The notes: generated by a model from the letters alone, not told the origin. DNA of 64,000 nt from Leptospira gomenensis (GCF_004770155.1 NZ_RQFA01000008.1:1-64000); one strand, 5' to 3'; shown: positions 9,233 through 22,802, numbered from the stretch's first letter. Program-made: numbers and translations.

Positions 9233-9529
9233 TCAGAGCCCCAACTTTCCGTCCACTTTGAATTTCTTGAATACGTCCAAAAGGTCCGGACTCAGATTTT
9301 TGATACGCATCCTTACGCCGTAGTTATCCAGAAGATTTTTCACGGTGAGAAGTTTTGCGATTCCGCTTGAACTGATTTTTTTTACCGTTTCCATCATAAA
9401 ATCTACTTCGGTAAGGGCGCCGTTGGAGGCCTTTTTGGAAACCTCGTCGAATATTTTATCATAACCGTCGATCACCTGAGTATCGATCAGGACTTTTCCC
9501 GATTTTCCTTCCACGTTTAATTTTGACAT
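9233..9529 (-). CDS. STAS domain protein (anti-sigma factor antagonist-like)
   Basis: A 98-residue single-domain protein with the STAS fold pattern. The phospho-acceptor loop is seen as KKISSSGIAKLL (Ser53-55, Gly56), which matches the DSSG loop of SpoIIAA-type anti-anti-sigma factors except that Asp is replaced by Ser. Leptospira genomes hold many such proteins, working with RsbW-type kinases and RsbU/SpoIIE phosphatases. No partner kinase lies next to it. It precedes the Gld-like operon by 54 bases on the same strand and may be cotranscribed with it. Confidence 0.78.
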   Translation of the reverse strand: MSKLNVEGKSGKVLIDTQVIDGYDKIFDEVSKKASNGALTEVDFMMETVKKISSSGIAKLLTVKNLLDNYGVRMRIKNLSPDLLDVFKKFKVDGKLGL

Positions 9530-9722
9530 ATGATTTTTTCCTTAACTCGTTTCCGAAGTAGTTTACGGATTCGTTTTGTTGGGGAACTCGGGTTTTGAAT
9601 CGTACGTTTCCCGTAACAAAGGATCTTTCCTCGAATTCGAAACTTCCTTTCTTTTGTTCACAATCGTAGACGAAAGAAATTGCGATCTTCGGAGAGTGAT
9701 TTATATCATTCGATTCGTAAAT

Positions 9723-10501
<779 letters not shown>

Positions 10502-10504
10502 CAA

Positions 10505-10545
10505 TAGTCAATCGTAATTTGATGAGACATAATGTTTCCGGAAAC
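10505..10545 (+). promoter_or_regulatory. Putative promoter and operator-like palindrome before the SpiroCoCo gene
   Basis: TAGTCA at 10505-10510 and CATAAT at 10528-10533 are separated by 17 bases, a plausible sigma-70 arrangement. Just after the -10 box lies the perfect 12-base palindrome GTTTCCGGAAAC at 10534-10545, covering the expected transcription start. The gene start is at 10572, so the leader would be about 30 bases. Prediction by eye only. Confidence 0.4.
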
Positions 10546-10571
10546 AGACTGTCTATGGTAAACAAAATTCA

Positions 10572-14000
<3,429 letters not shown>

Positions 14001-14008
14001 AATATTTC

Positions 14009-14037
14009 TTGACGATCGTTCTTAAGAACCGTATGTC
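14009..14037 (+). promoter_or_regulatory. Putative promoter upstream of the histone gene with palindromic spacer
   Basis: TTGACG at 14009-14014 and TATGTC at 14032-14037 are 17 bases apart. The spacer contains the perfect palindrome GTTCTTAAGAAC at 14018-14029, a position where a bound regulator would block polymerase. If used, the histone mRNA would have a leader of roughly 215-255 bases. No experimental support; the -10 box is only partly consensus. Confidence 0.35.
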
Positions 14038-14226
14038 TCATTGGTTTCGGAGTCGTTCGGGAAATACGTTTCCCGCAAATCGAATTCGTCTGCTTTCGGT
14101 GAGAATGGTATCATTTTTTTTGAAAACAAAGGTAAGGTCGCAAAGGGAAAGGTTCTAAAAGGTTGTTCTTTTTCCGGGTAACTGAAAAGAATGCAAACAG
14201 GAACCGCAAACGGAAGTAAAACAAAC

Positions 14227-14277
<51 letters not shown>

Positions 14278-14300
14278 CTAAGACAGAGAGGAAGAACTCC

Positions 14301-14495
14301 ATGGCTGGAAAGAATGTCGAAAAAGAAACCCTGATCGTAACGAGCAAAGTGAAGGCTTATATTAAGTCCAAAGGCTTTATGACTTCCGGAGACGCGATCG
14401 ACGGATTGAACGAAAAAATTCATCAACTCATTGATGATGCGGTAAAACGTACGGAATCCAACAAAAGAAGTACCGTTCGCCCGACCGATTTCTGA
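14301..14495 (+). CDS. Bacterial histone-fold protein (HBb/HLp type)
   Basis: A 64-residue protein consisting of little more than one histone fold. VTSKVKAYIKSKGFMTSGDAI fits helix 1, loop 1 and the start of helix 2, and NKRSTVRPTDF fits the loop 2 to helix 3 signature (R-T pair, then Asp) shared with archaeal histones. It resembles the described bacterial histones HBb of Bdellovibrio (Bd0055) and HLp of Leptospira perolatii. The start at 14301 has a strong ribosome binding site (GAGAGGAAG, six bases away). An in-frame ATG at 14259 or TTG at 14253 would add a Lys-rich tail (MAQKKKTKTERKNS) but has a weaker site. The methionine aminopeptidase gene follows after six bases. Confidence 0.82.
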   Translation: MAGKNVEKETLIVTSKVKAYIKSKGFMTSGDAIDGLNEKIHQLIDDAVKRTESNKRSTVRPTDF

Positions 14496-14501
14496 TTCGA
14501 T

Positions 14502-15260
14502 TTGATCTTCATCAAAAATAAGAGCGAAATCGAAAAAATGAGAGCGGCCGGGAAACTGGCCGCTAAACTTTTGGATTATATTTCCTCTTACGTGAAGCCG
14601 GGCGTTTCGACGTTGGAGATCAACGATCTCTGCGAGGAATTTACCCGAAAACACGGCGCGAAATCGGCTCCTCTCGGTTACAAAGGATTTCCGAAGTCCG
14701 TTTGTACATCCGTAAATCAAGTCGTTTGTCACGGGATTCCGAAAGCGACGGAAGTATTGAAGGAAGGAGATATCATCAATGTGGATGTGACTCCTCTTTT
14801 GGACGGATACCACGGAGATTCCTCCCGTACGTTTCTCGTCGGTGCGAAAACGGATCCCACGGTGGAAACTTTGGTGCGTGATACGGAACGTGCGATGTAC
14901 ATCGGGATCGAACAGATTCGACCCGGCAATCGAGTGAACGATATTTCCAACGCGATCGATGATTTTCTCACCCCCAAGGGTTACGGTATCGTACGGGATC
15001 TGATGGGACACGGAATCGGTAGAGGGTTTCACGAAGATCCGCAAGTTCCTCACTTTCGTCAAAATCGCAAACTCGCTAAATTGGAACCTGGAATGATATT
15101 CACCGTCGAACCGATGGTCAACCTAGGAACCTGGCAAGTGAATTTTTCCAAAGAGGATCACTGGACCGTAACTACAAAGGACGGTAAGTGGTCGGCGCAA
15201 TTCGAACACACGGTTCTTGTCACCGAAAAAGGCTATGAAATTTTGACCATATCGGATTAA
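14502..15260 (+). CDS. map: Type I methionine aminopeptidase
   Basis: Removes the initiator methionine from nascent proteins. The TTG at 14502 is chosen because it gives the family-typical N-terminus MIFIKNKSEIEKMRAAG. The five metal ligands are recognisable: Asp in NVDVTPLLDG, Asp in HGDSSRTF, His in GHGIGRGFHEDP, Glu in VEPMV and Glu in QFEHTVLV. The 252-residue length is standard. It begins six bases after the histone stop, so it may share a transcript with the histone, and ends nine bases before the DUF350 gene. Confidence 0.95.
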   Translation: MIFIKNKSEIEKMRAAGKLAAKLLDYISSYVKPGVSTLEINDLCEEFTRKHGAKSAPLGYKGFPKSVCTSVNQVVCHGIPKATEVLKEGDIINVDVTPLLDGYHGDSSRTFLVGAKTDPTVETLVRDTERAMYIGIEQIRPGNRVNDISNAIDDFLTPKGYGIVRDLMGHGIGRGFHEDPQVPHFRQNRKLAKLEPGMIFTVEPMVNLGTWQVNFSKEDHWTVTTKDGKWSAQFEHTVLVTEKGYEILTISD

Positions 15261-15269
15261 TCTGGCGGC

Positions 15270-16187
<918 letters not shown>

Positions 16188-16335
16188 GGTTTTGTCCGTC
16201 AATTTTTAGCGCGTATGACCGGAAAACGTGGGATTCGAGATTCGAAACGTCGGCGCGCACGTCGTAGGTGTTGCGTCCGAAACTTGGAATTCTAAAAAAA
16301 CGATTCAACGCCGAGACCTTTCGCATCGATGTCGT

Positions 16336-16731
16336 TTAATAAATTTCTCTGGATGTATAGAGTTTCCACTCGAGATGATAGACTTTTCTGATACCGTATT
16401 CGAAGGCTTCTTTTAGGAATCGAATCCTTTCCTCGTAGTTCAAAGACGCGGAAGAAGACGGGATAGGAACTACCTTAAAAATTTCGGAGCTCAATTCCGA
16501 AAAAACGATCCTATGATTGGAATGAAACGGTTTTAACTCGCGCTCCTGAAATCCCCGAAGAGCGCCGACGAGAGAAGCGAATACGATCTGTTTGGAGAAT
16601 TTTTCCCGAGGCATGGATACCAATCGAACGGCGGCGATCGCGTCCGCGTAAGAAATACGTTTCGAGTGTTTAGGAAGAAGCGAATGTTCCGTCTTCGGAA
16701 ATTTGATTTTTTCAGATAACTCTTTTCGCAT
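16336..16731 (-). CDS. Hypothetical protein divergent from queG
   Basis: A 131-residue soluble, basic protein I do not recognise. It has no signal peptide or membrane segment. The central part (IAAVRLVSMPREKFSKQIVFASLVGALRGF) is probably helical. Its ATG and the queG ATG point away from each other with only 20 bases between them, so at least one promoter must lie inside the other coding region or the pair share a compact divergent control site (a TTTATATATC stretch lies between them). Codon use is like its neighbours. Confidence 0.5.
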   Translation of the reverse strand: MRKELSEKIKFPKTEHSLLPKHSKRISYADAIAAVRLVSMPREKFSKQIVFASLVGALRGFQERELKPFHSNHRIVFSELSSEIFKVVPIPSSSASLNYEERIRFLKEAFEYGIRKVYHLEWKLYTSREIY

Positions 16732-16751
16732 ACACTTTATATATCAAATTT

Positions 16752-17708
16752 ATGATAGAAAGTAAAGAAATAATTTCCGAACTCGCCGAACCGATTGAAA
16801 ACTCCGGTTTCGAACTTTACGGAATTTGTAAAGCGTTCGTTCCCGAAGAGGATAAGACGAAAATTCTTTCCTGGGTAAAAAACGGAAACCACGGAAGAAT
16901 GGATTGGTATCCGAAAAACATGGAACTTCGACTCGAATTCAAAAATATCGGCTTCGAAGCGAGATCGGTCATCGTACTCGGGACGATCTATAACGATCCG
17001 GAATATGATAAAATCAGCAAAACGATGTCATTTCGATTTTCAAAGTATGCGATCGGCGAAGACTACCATCGTGTTCTGAAAAAATCGGCGGCTTCCCTTT
17101 TGGAAACGTTACAAAAAAAATATCCTCATCACCGATTTCGACAAGGAGTGGATTCTCTTCCGGTTCCGGAAAAAGTGCTCGCGCGAGAAGCCGGTTTGGG
17201 TTGGATCGGAAAGAACACGAATCTAATTCATCCGGAGTTCGGTTCCTTTTTTTTTCTTACGGTTCTACTTACGGATCTTCCGATTCATACGGTCGCGGTT
17301 TCGGTTCGGGACCGATGCGGAACGTGCACCGCTTGTTTGGACGCTTGTCCTACCGGAGCCTTACGTCCGTACGAAATCGACGCGGGGAAATGTATTTCAC
17401 ATCATACGCTCGAGGATCGTTCGGATGTGATTCCCGATACGTTTGGATGGATCGCGGGGTGTGATATCTGTCAGGACGTTTGTCCCTGGAATCGGGTAAA
17501 AGCCGCTAAAAAGGGAGTTCGCACCCGCAGGGAAGAGTTTAAGGCCCGCGCTTTGTTTCGGGAAAATCCGGATTCCATTCTGGGGTTTGACGAAGAGGAC
17601 TTTCGCGGAAACTTCGGCGATTCGGCGATTTCGAGGATGAGTTTTTCCATGTTCCGCAGAAACGTAGAACTTTGTAAACGGAGTATCGAACGGGAAAAGG
17701 AATCCTGA
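16752..17708 (+). CDS. queG: Epoxyqueuosine reductase
   Basis: Catalyses the last step of queuosine formation in tRNA, reducing epoxyqueuosine with a cobalamin cofactor and two 4Fe-4S clusters. The ferredoxin-like cluster motifs are CGTCTACLDACPTGAL and CDICQDVCPWN, the latter typical of QueG. The N-terminal cobalamin-binding region (FELYGICKAF, RVDSLPVPEK-like segment RQGVDSLPVPEKVLAREAG) also fits. At 318 residues it lacks the C-terminal HEAT-like extension found in longer homologues. Its start is 20 bases from the divergent hypothetical gene. Confidence 0.93.
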   Translation: MIESKEIISELAEPIENSGFELYGICKAFVPEEDKTKILSWVKNGNHGRMDWYPKNMELRLEFKNIGFEARSVIVLGTIYNDPEYDKISKTMSFRFSKYAIGEDYHRVLKKSAASLLETLQKKYPHHRFRQGVDSLPVPEKVLAREAGLGWIGKNTNLIHPEFGSFFFLTVLLTDLPIHTVAVSVRDRCGTCTACLDACPTGALRPYEIDAGKCISHHTLEDRSDVIPDTFGWIAGCDICQDVCPWNRVKAAKKGVRTRREEFKARALFRENPDSILGFDEEDFRGNFGDSAISRMSFSMFRRNVELCKRSIEREKES

Positions 17709-17719
17709 TCCGATTTTTA

Positions 17720-18406
17720 CTACTTCGATCGATGGGATGTTTTTCTTTTTTCGATCGCGCTTTTTTTCGAAACGGTGCGGGGTGCGGATTTTGCGGAGGA
17801 TCTACGTTCGGGGGGGACGGAACCCGTCGTTTCGTAATACTGAACTAACATTTCCTGCGCCATACGAAGAGCCTCCTTTAACGGAACCTCCTCCGGATCC
17901 AAATACCATTGTAGATACAGCCCGTCGATGAGCGCCAATAAAAGCGCGGTCTTTAAATTCGTTTCTGCTACATTAGAATTTTTGAATAAAATATTTTCTG
18001 CGAGTTTCTTTCGGAAGCCGCGGTACATTTCGAAGACCTTCTTACGCGCCTTCGAGTCGGAGGATTCGTTCAGAATCAACGTGAAAAAGATTCCGTTTGC
18101 TTCGGGGGTTCCTATAAAAAAATCGGCGAATTTTTCGAACAAGGGAGGAAGGACGGATTCTCCGGCGGTCAGTCCTTCCCGGACGGAGGTTTCGACTTCC
18201 AAAAACAGACGATCCACGAGTTCGATTACGAGACCTTCTCTCGAACCGAAATGCCAGAGGATGCTGCTTTTTGCGGTTCCGGAATATTCGGAAAGTCGAT
18301 CCAAACTCGTATTCAAAATTCCGTGGATGGAAACGAGATGTTTAAAATCGGAGAGAAGTTTTTCCCTCGTGTTTTTTCCTCTGGAAGTCGGTCCTGAATT
18401 AGCCAT
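17720..18406 (-). CDS. TetR/AcrR family transcriptional regulator
   Basis: A 228-residue repressor-type protein. The N-terminal helix-turn-helix is recognisable at about residues 40-66 (LDRLSEYSGTAKSSILWHFGSREGLVIELV), the TetR signature. The rest is the helical ligand-binding region, ending in a Lys/Arg/Ser-rich tail. The gene overlaps the end of the GMC oxidoreductase gene by eight bases, so it is the third gene of the operon that starts at 20525. Autoregulation through the palindrome at 20523-20554 is likely but inferred. The tail after about residue 205 is low complexity and probably disordered. Confidence 0.88.
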   Translation of the reverse strand: MANSGPTSRGKNTREKLLSDFKHLVSIHGILNTSLDRLSEYSGTAKSSILWHFGSREGLVIELVDRLFLEVETSVREGLTAGESVLPPLFEKFADFFIGTPEANGIFFTLILNESSDSKARKKVFEMYRGFRKKLAENILFKNSNVAETNLKTALLLALIDGLYLQWYLDPEEVPLKEALRMAQEMLVQYYETTGSVPPERRSSAKSAPRTVSKKSAIEKRKTSHRSK

Positions 18407-19961
18407 GTTTTCCCGAACGTTCCAGAATTTTCTCGGCCGCGACCATACTAAAGGCCATAATCGTAAAACTAGGATCCACGGAAGAAGAAGTCGGAAACAC
18501 GGAGGAATCGCTCACATAAAGATTTTTCGTTCCATGAACTCGATGAGAACTGTCCACAACGCTCGTCTTAGGATCGGAACCCATTCTGCATCCGCCTCCG
18601 GGATGAGGCGCGGCCATCATTGCGGTCACCGGTTCCAGCGTAAGTTCGTCGATACGGTTCAGTTCCGACGGAGAACGAATCGTTAAACCCGATGCATTCG
18701 GTATCAAGACTTCTTTGGCTCCCGCTTTTAAGTTGAGGAGAGTCTGCTTTTTGTAACTGTCTTTCATCATTTTTTTCGTGATCGGTCCGAAGGAATAATT
18801 CACTCGTCTTCGGTTTTTGCTCCAGGTTATGTTTCCCAATTCCGTCTCCACGTCGTCCAGCCAAGCGATGGTTCCCCCCAATCGAGGAAGATTTTTCATA
18901 TATCTTTCGTGTTGTTCCCCGAATCCGGGAAGTGTGGCGCCTAACGCGCCCGGTTGTAATTGGTTGGGCATCAGCATATAGCCGCCTTCCCGATAGTTTC
19001 CGTTTTCGTCGTAACGAGCCAATCGAAATTCTTCCACCCCGTAAGCCGCCGGAATATTTCTCCATTGTATGATTTCCTCGTCGAACAGGGAATGAACGAA
19101 CACGGTCGGATTGATGGATACGAATTCTCCGAGAGCGGGAAGTTTTTTCTTCCATCCGTTTTTCAACAACAAAGTGGAACTTCCGAAACCTCCCGCTGCT
19201 ACGACGAATACTTCCGCCTTTACGGAAAGTTCGATTCCGTTTTCCTTTAAGGTTCTTCGATCGATGATTCGAGCGCGTAAGGATTCGATCCTATCGTCCT
19301 TTTCTACCAACTCGACGGCCTTACAATCGGCGTAAATGTCCGCCCCCGCCGCGACCGCCATGGGAATTTGTGTTACGAGTTGACTCTGTTTCGCTCCGAA
19401 CGCGCAACCCTGCATACAGTGACCGGACTTCTGACAATTTTTTCTCGCCTGAGGAACCCTTCTTCCTTCCCAACCTAACGCGTGTGAGGCGGTCTGCACC
19501 AGACTGTTCATACGGTTGAAAAATTGGTCTTCGGCGGGATGTACGTTCAATCTTTTTTCGAGGATCGGCCAGAAGGGAGCCAGGTCCGTTTCCGTGTGTC
19601 CTTGGATTCCGTATTTTTTTTCCCAGAGGAGAAGTTTGTCGTTCGGTGTCCTATAACTGTCCGCCCAATAGTGAACGGAAGCCCCGCCCACGTTGTTCCC
19701 GTATACGATATTGATCGTTCCGTCTTGGGTGGTCGCGAGATTTCTTTCTCCGGAAACCTTTGCGGCCATATTCAACTCGTGATTGTCGAAGGTTCCCGTA
19801 TGATAGTAACCTCCCTGTTCGATCAGAACGACTTTTTTACCGGCCAGTGCGAGTTGAAGAGCGATCGTGGAACCGCCGCAACCCGTTCCCACCACGCAGA
19901 CGTCCGCCGTTACTGTCCGATCGGCGTCGATGTGTTTCCATTCATAGATTTTTCCGGACAT
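18399..19961 (-). CDS. GMC-type FAD-dependent dehydrogenase with predicted 3Fe-4S site
   Basis: A 520-residue GMC oxidoreductase. The FAD-binding glycine motif is VCVVGTGCGGSTIALQLA at 21-38, followed by VVLIEQGG. NVGGASVHYW is a second FAD contact. The C-terminal catalytic region has HPGGGCRMG and SSVDPSFTIMA, where the usual Asn of the second catalytic position appears to be Asp. Cys176, Cys182 and Cys186 form C-x5-C-x3-C, the spacing of the 3Fe-4S ligands in bacterial FAD-glucose dehydrogenase and fructose dehydrogenase. It is encoded with a small subunit and a TetR regulator. The substrate, probably an alcohol, sterol or sugar, is unknown, and no cytochrome c subunit is adjacent. Confidence 0.85.
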   Translation of the reverse strand: MSGKIYEWKHIDADRTVTADVCVVGTGCGGSTIALQLALAGKKVVLIEQGGYYHTGTFDNHELNMAAKVSGERNLATTQDGTINIVYGNNVGGASVHYWADSYRTPNDKLLLWEKKYGIQGHTETDLAPFWPILEKRLNVHPAEDQFFNRMNSLVQTASHALGWEGRRVPQARKNCQKSGHCMQGCAFGAKQSQLVTQIPMAVAAGADIYADCKAVELVEKDDRIESLRARIIDRRTLKENGIELSVKAEVFVVAAGGFGSSTLLLKNGWKKKLPALGEFVSINPTVFVHSLFDEEIIQWRNIPAAYGVEEFRLARYDENGNYREGGYMLMPNQLQPGALGATLPGFGEQHERYMKNLPRLGGTIAWLDDVETELGNITWSKNRRRVNYSFGPITKKMMKDSYKKQTLLNLKAGAKEVLIPNASGLTIRSPSELNRIDELTLEPVTAMMAAPHPGGGCRMGSDPKTSVVDSSHRVHGTKNLYVSDSSVFPTSSSVDPSFTIMAFSMVAAEKILERSGKHG

Positions 19962-19970
19962 ACGTATCTC

Positions 19971-20525
19971 CTATTTTTTTCGTATGAGATTTTTATAATA
20001 TATTCGAGATTCGCTTAACGTTTCCGGAAAGTTTCCGAACGGACCGTCGTAACCGATCGTTTTCCAAGTACTTTTGTGTCCGTAGTAAACCAGAAAGATC
20101 GCCATTCGAACGCTGGAAACCACGAGACGTACGAATTCCGATTCGTCTTCCAAGGCGGTTTTCAAAAAGGTTCGAGTTTCCTCCGGGGTAAGACGCGAAA
20201 ACCGGTTCCAATATCCGAATCGAACGGGAAGATATTCCAAAAGGGAAAGTGCCAACGCGAAATCCCCGGAGATACTTTCCTCCAGAAAAAAAAACTCCTC
20301 GTCCAGACGTTCGATCACCTGCGCGGTACGGACGTCCGGGAATCCTTCGGAATCGGGTAGGATTGCCTTCGCGAAAGATCGTAGTACGTCTTCTTCCCGC
20401 GGACCGAAAAAAAGTCCCACGGTTTTTTGGAAGGATTTTAGAACCCAGGCGGTCGTCGTGAACAGGAACAGACCGATCAAGGATCCACCGATGAATTTTT
20501 TTCGACTGAGTTGGATTGAATTCAT
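19971..20525 (-). CDS. Gluconate 2-dehydrogenase subunit 3-like small subunit
   Basis: A 184-residue exported or membrane-anchored protein. The N-terminus SRKKFIGGSLIGLFLFTTTAW resembles a Tat signal, but has Arg-Lys instead of twin Arg. The body (EEDVLRSFAKAILPDSEGFPDV, then helices, and a C-terminal YYGHKSTWKTIGYDGP) fits the gluconate 2-dehydrogenase subunit 3 family, whose members help export and mature a GMC-type catalytic subunit such as the one encoded nine bases downstream. The start codon lies inside the right arm of an operator-like palindrome, with no ribosome binding site visible. Confidence 0.72.
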   Translation of the reverse strand: MNSIQLSRKKFIGGSLIGLFLFTTTAWVLKSFQKTVGLFFGPREEDVLRSFAKAILPDSEGFPDVRTAQVIERLDEEFFFLEESISGDFALALSLLEYLPVRFGYWNRFSRLTPEETRTFLKTALEDESEFVRLVVSSVRMAIFLVYYGHKSTWKTIGYDGPFGNFPETLSESRIYYKNLIRKK

Positions 20526-20577
20526 AATTGTACCGAATGGTCAGTACAATTATGGACCCGTAAAATCTGTAAATCAA
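20523..20577 (-). promoter_or_regulatory. Promoter with 32-bp palindromic operator for the GMC/TetR operon
   Basis: On the minus strand TTGATT (20572-20577) and CATAAT (20549-20554) are 17 bases apart, a good sigma-70 promoter. Bases 20523-20554 form a perfect palindrome: CATAATTGTAC, ten-base spacer CGAATGGTCA, then GTACAATTATG. It covers the -10 box, the expected start of transcription and the start codon of the first gene. The operon ends with a TetR regulator, which makes this its probable operator. Confidence 0.65.
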
Positions 20578-20756
20578 AAAAGGAAAAAATAGGATCCGCT
20601 TACGGGAACCCACGGGAATCCGATCCGTTGGTTTTGTTCGACGATCGGCGAAGACTCGTTCGGGAAACGTTCGAATGGGTTGAAAAAGGTTTTTAAAACG
20701 CGAAAAATCTGATCTAATTTCCAGCTCTTCGGCTTTTGAGGAAACGATTCGAATCC

Positions 20757-22802
20757 ATGAATTCCAAATCAGAATCCACGGAATACAAACCGCCAATCTT
20801 TCATTCGGACCGCTCGGGTAATTATCTTTCCTCGAACGAAGAGTTTCATTCGTTCCTTGAGATCCAAGAAACCGAACAAAGCCTATTTCGATTTACGAAA
20901 TCGGTTTCCGATCGTATCGTCTCGTTTGCAAAAGACGCATTTCAGGACAAGCTGATCGTTTCGGTCGAATTTACGACCGAGTCTGGTTTTTTCAAAAAAC
21001 GATCCGTATTCCTGCGTAAAATATTTAAGGACGAAGAGGTTTTCGAAGTGGAAGGAGTTGTTCTTCCCGAAACCGAAACACGACGCCCCGACCACGATGC
21101 TCGTTTCGTGGAGATCAATCGTTCGTATTTGAGTTCGAAAGAAATCAACCGATGGATCCTCCGCGCCAAGTCCGTCCTGAAATTGTATGAAGGAGTGTGC
21201 AAAATTCTAATAGAGGAGAAGGAGAATTTCGGTTTGGTTTGTTTTGCCACCGTCGAAGCGGGAAAAAATCTCGTTTTCCAAGTCGCGTTCGCGGGGGAAA
21301 CGATTTCTCTCGCCGATCCGGAAACACAAGCGATGGATTTGGGACCGGGATTGGCGGCGGTAAAAAGCGGAACTCCTGTGATCATCGAGGACATAGAAGA
21401 ACTTTCAGATTTCGTTTCCTGGAAGAATCTATGTGTTCGCGCGGGACTTTTATCTATGGGGATTTTTCCGATCTTTTTACTCGGAGAACTTACTTCGGTG
21501 TTTTGCCTTTTTTCAAAACGGAAAAATTTCTTTTTGGAAGAGGAAACGGACGCTTACATCCGAATATCCGGCGATATTGAATTAGGTTTAAAGAATATTC
21601 GAGAAAGTGAACATAGATTTTTGGCGGTAAACGCCATGCGGGAAAGCGACGAACGTTTTCAGGCGATCTTTGAAACGGTCGTGGACGCGATCGTTATGAT
21701 CACGCCCAAGGGAACGATCATCATGTTCAACTCGGCGGCGGAAAAAATGTTCGGATACAATTTCACCGAGGTAGTCGGCAAAAACGTGAACTTTCTGATG
21801 CCGGAGCCGTATCATTCCGAACACGACCAATATCTTTATCGATATCTGGAAACGGGCGAGAAAAAAATCATCGGAATCGGAAGGGAAGTGGCCGCTCGAA
21901 AAAAAGACGGAAGCGTTTTTCCGGTCGAGTTGGCCGTTTCCGAATTTTTTCAAAACCAGAACCGTTATTTCGTGGGAGTGATCCGGGACATCACCGCACG
22001 AAAAAAATCGGAAACGGAATTGCTGGAAAAAACGGATGCCCTCGAAGAACTGAACCGAAGTCTGGAAGCCAGAGTGGAATCCGAAATCGCGAGCAGAAGG
22101 GAACAGGAAAAGACCATGATCGTACGGTCGCGTCTCGCGGATATGGGGGAAATGATCGGTAACATCGCCCATCAATGGAGACAACCTCTGAATGCAATCG
22201 GTCTACTCGTACAGGATTTGGACTACGTTTTCGCCGCGGGGGATTTGGACGAAAAATATATTTCCCAAAACACGAAAAAGATCATGGAAATATTGGAGCA
22301 GATGTCTTCCACTATCGACGATTTTAGGAATTATTTTCGTCCGAATAAAACGAAGGAGAAGTTTTCCCTTAAAACCGTAATAAACAAGACGGTCTCCCTT
22401 ATTTCAGGAAGTTTAAAAAATCAAAATATTAAAATATTCTTTAATTCAGAGGAAGATTACGAGGTTTTCGGATTTCCGAACGAATTTTCCCAGGTCATTT
22501 TGAACGTCCTCGCGAATTCCAGGGACGCGATTTCGGAGAATAAACCCGACGATCCTGAGATTTGTGTGGAATTAAGAAAGGAAGGCGATCTAAAAGTGGT
22601 GTTATTAAGCGACAACGGCGGAGGTATCGCGCCTGAAATACTCGAAAAACTTTTTCAACCCTATTTTACCACCAAGGACCAAGGGCAAGGAACCGGCATC
22701 GGCCTTTATATGTCCAAGTCGATCATAGAAAACAACATGGGTGGACGGATCCAGGCGCAAAATCAGGGTAAGGGCGCTTTGATACGGATAGAACTTCCAT
22801 GA
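20757..22802 (+). CDS. GAF-PAS sensor histidine kinase with FixL-like haem PAS domain
   Basis: About 681 residues from the ATG at 20757; a TTG at 20736 would add seven. No membrane segment is seen, so it is cytosolic. Order of parts: N-terminal region, GAF-like domain about 130-285, PAS about 295-415, short coiled coil, dimerisation domain with phospho-acceptor His472 (NIAHQWRQPLNAI), and HATPase (DNGGGIAPEILEKLF, GTGIGLYMSK). In the PAS domain LMPEPYHSEHDQYLYRY and IIGIGREVAARKKDGS match FixL: His356 aligns with the haem ligand and Arg376, exactly 20 residues later, with the distal Arg. Oxygen sensing is therefore predicted. The stop overlaps the receiver gene (ATGA). Confidence 0.85.
   Translation: MNSKSESTEYKPPIFHSDRSGNYLSSNEEFHSFLEIQETEQSLFRFTKSVSDRIVSFAKDAFQDKLIVSVEFTTESGFFKKRSVFLRKIFKDEEVFEVEGVVLPETETRRPDHDARFVEINRSYLSSKEINRWILRAKSVLKLYEGVCKILIEEKENFGLVCFATVEAGKNLVFQVAFAGETISLADPETQAMDLGPGLAAVKSGTPVIIEDIEELSDFVSWKNLCVRAGLLSMGIFPIFLLGELTSVFCLFSKRKNFFLEEETDAYIRISGDIELGLKNIRESEHRFLAVNAMRESDERFQAIFETVVDAIVMITPKGTIIMFNSAAEKMFGYNFTEVVGKNVNFLMPEPYHSEHDQYLYRYLETGEKKIIGIGREVAARKKDGSVFPVELAVSEFFQNQNRYFVGVIRDITARKKSETELLEKTDALEELNRSLEARVESEIASRREQEKTMIVRSRLADMGEMIGNIAHQWRQPLNAIGLLVQDLDYVFAAGDLDEKYISQNTKKIMEILEQMSSTIDDFRNYFRPNKTKEKFSLKTVINKTVSLISGSLKNQNIKIFFNSEEDYEVFGFPNEFSQVILNVLANSRDAISENKPDDPEICVELRKEGDLKVVLLSDNGGGIAPEILEKLFQPYFTTKDQGQGTGIGLYMSKSIIENNMGGRIQAQNQGKGALIRIELP

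Noticed and set aside
9530..9722. Possible small RNA or tRNA between the STAS and methyltransferase genes
   Set aside because: No cloverleaf, no strong hairpin and no conserved motif could be recognised.
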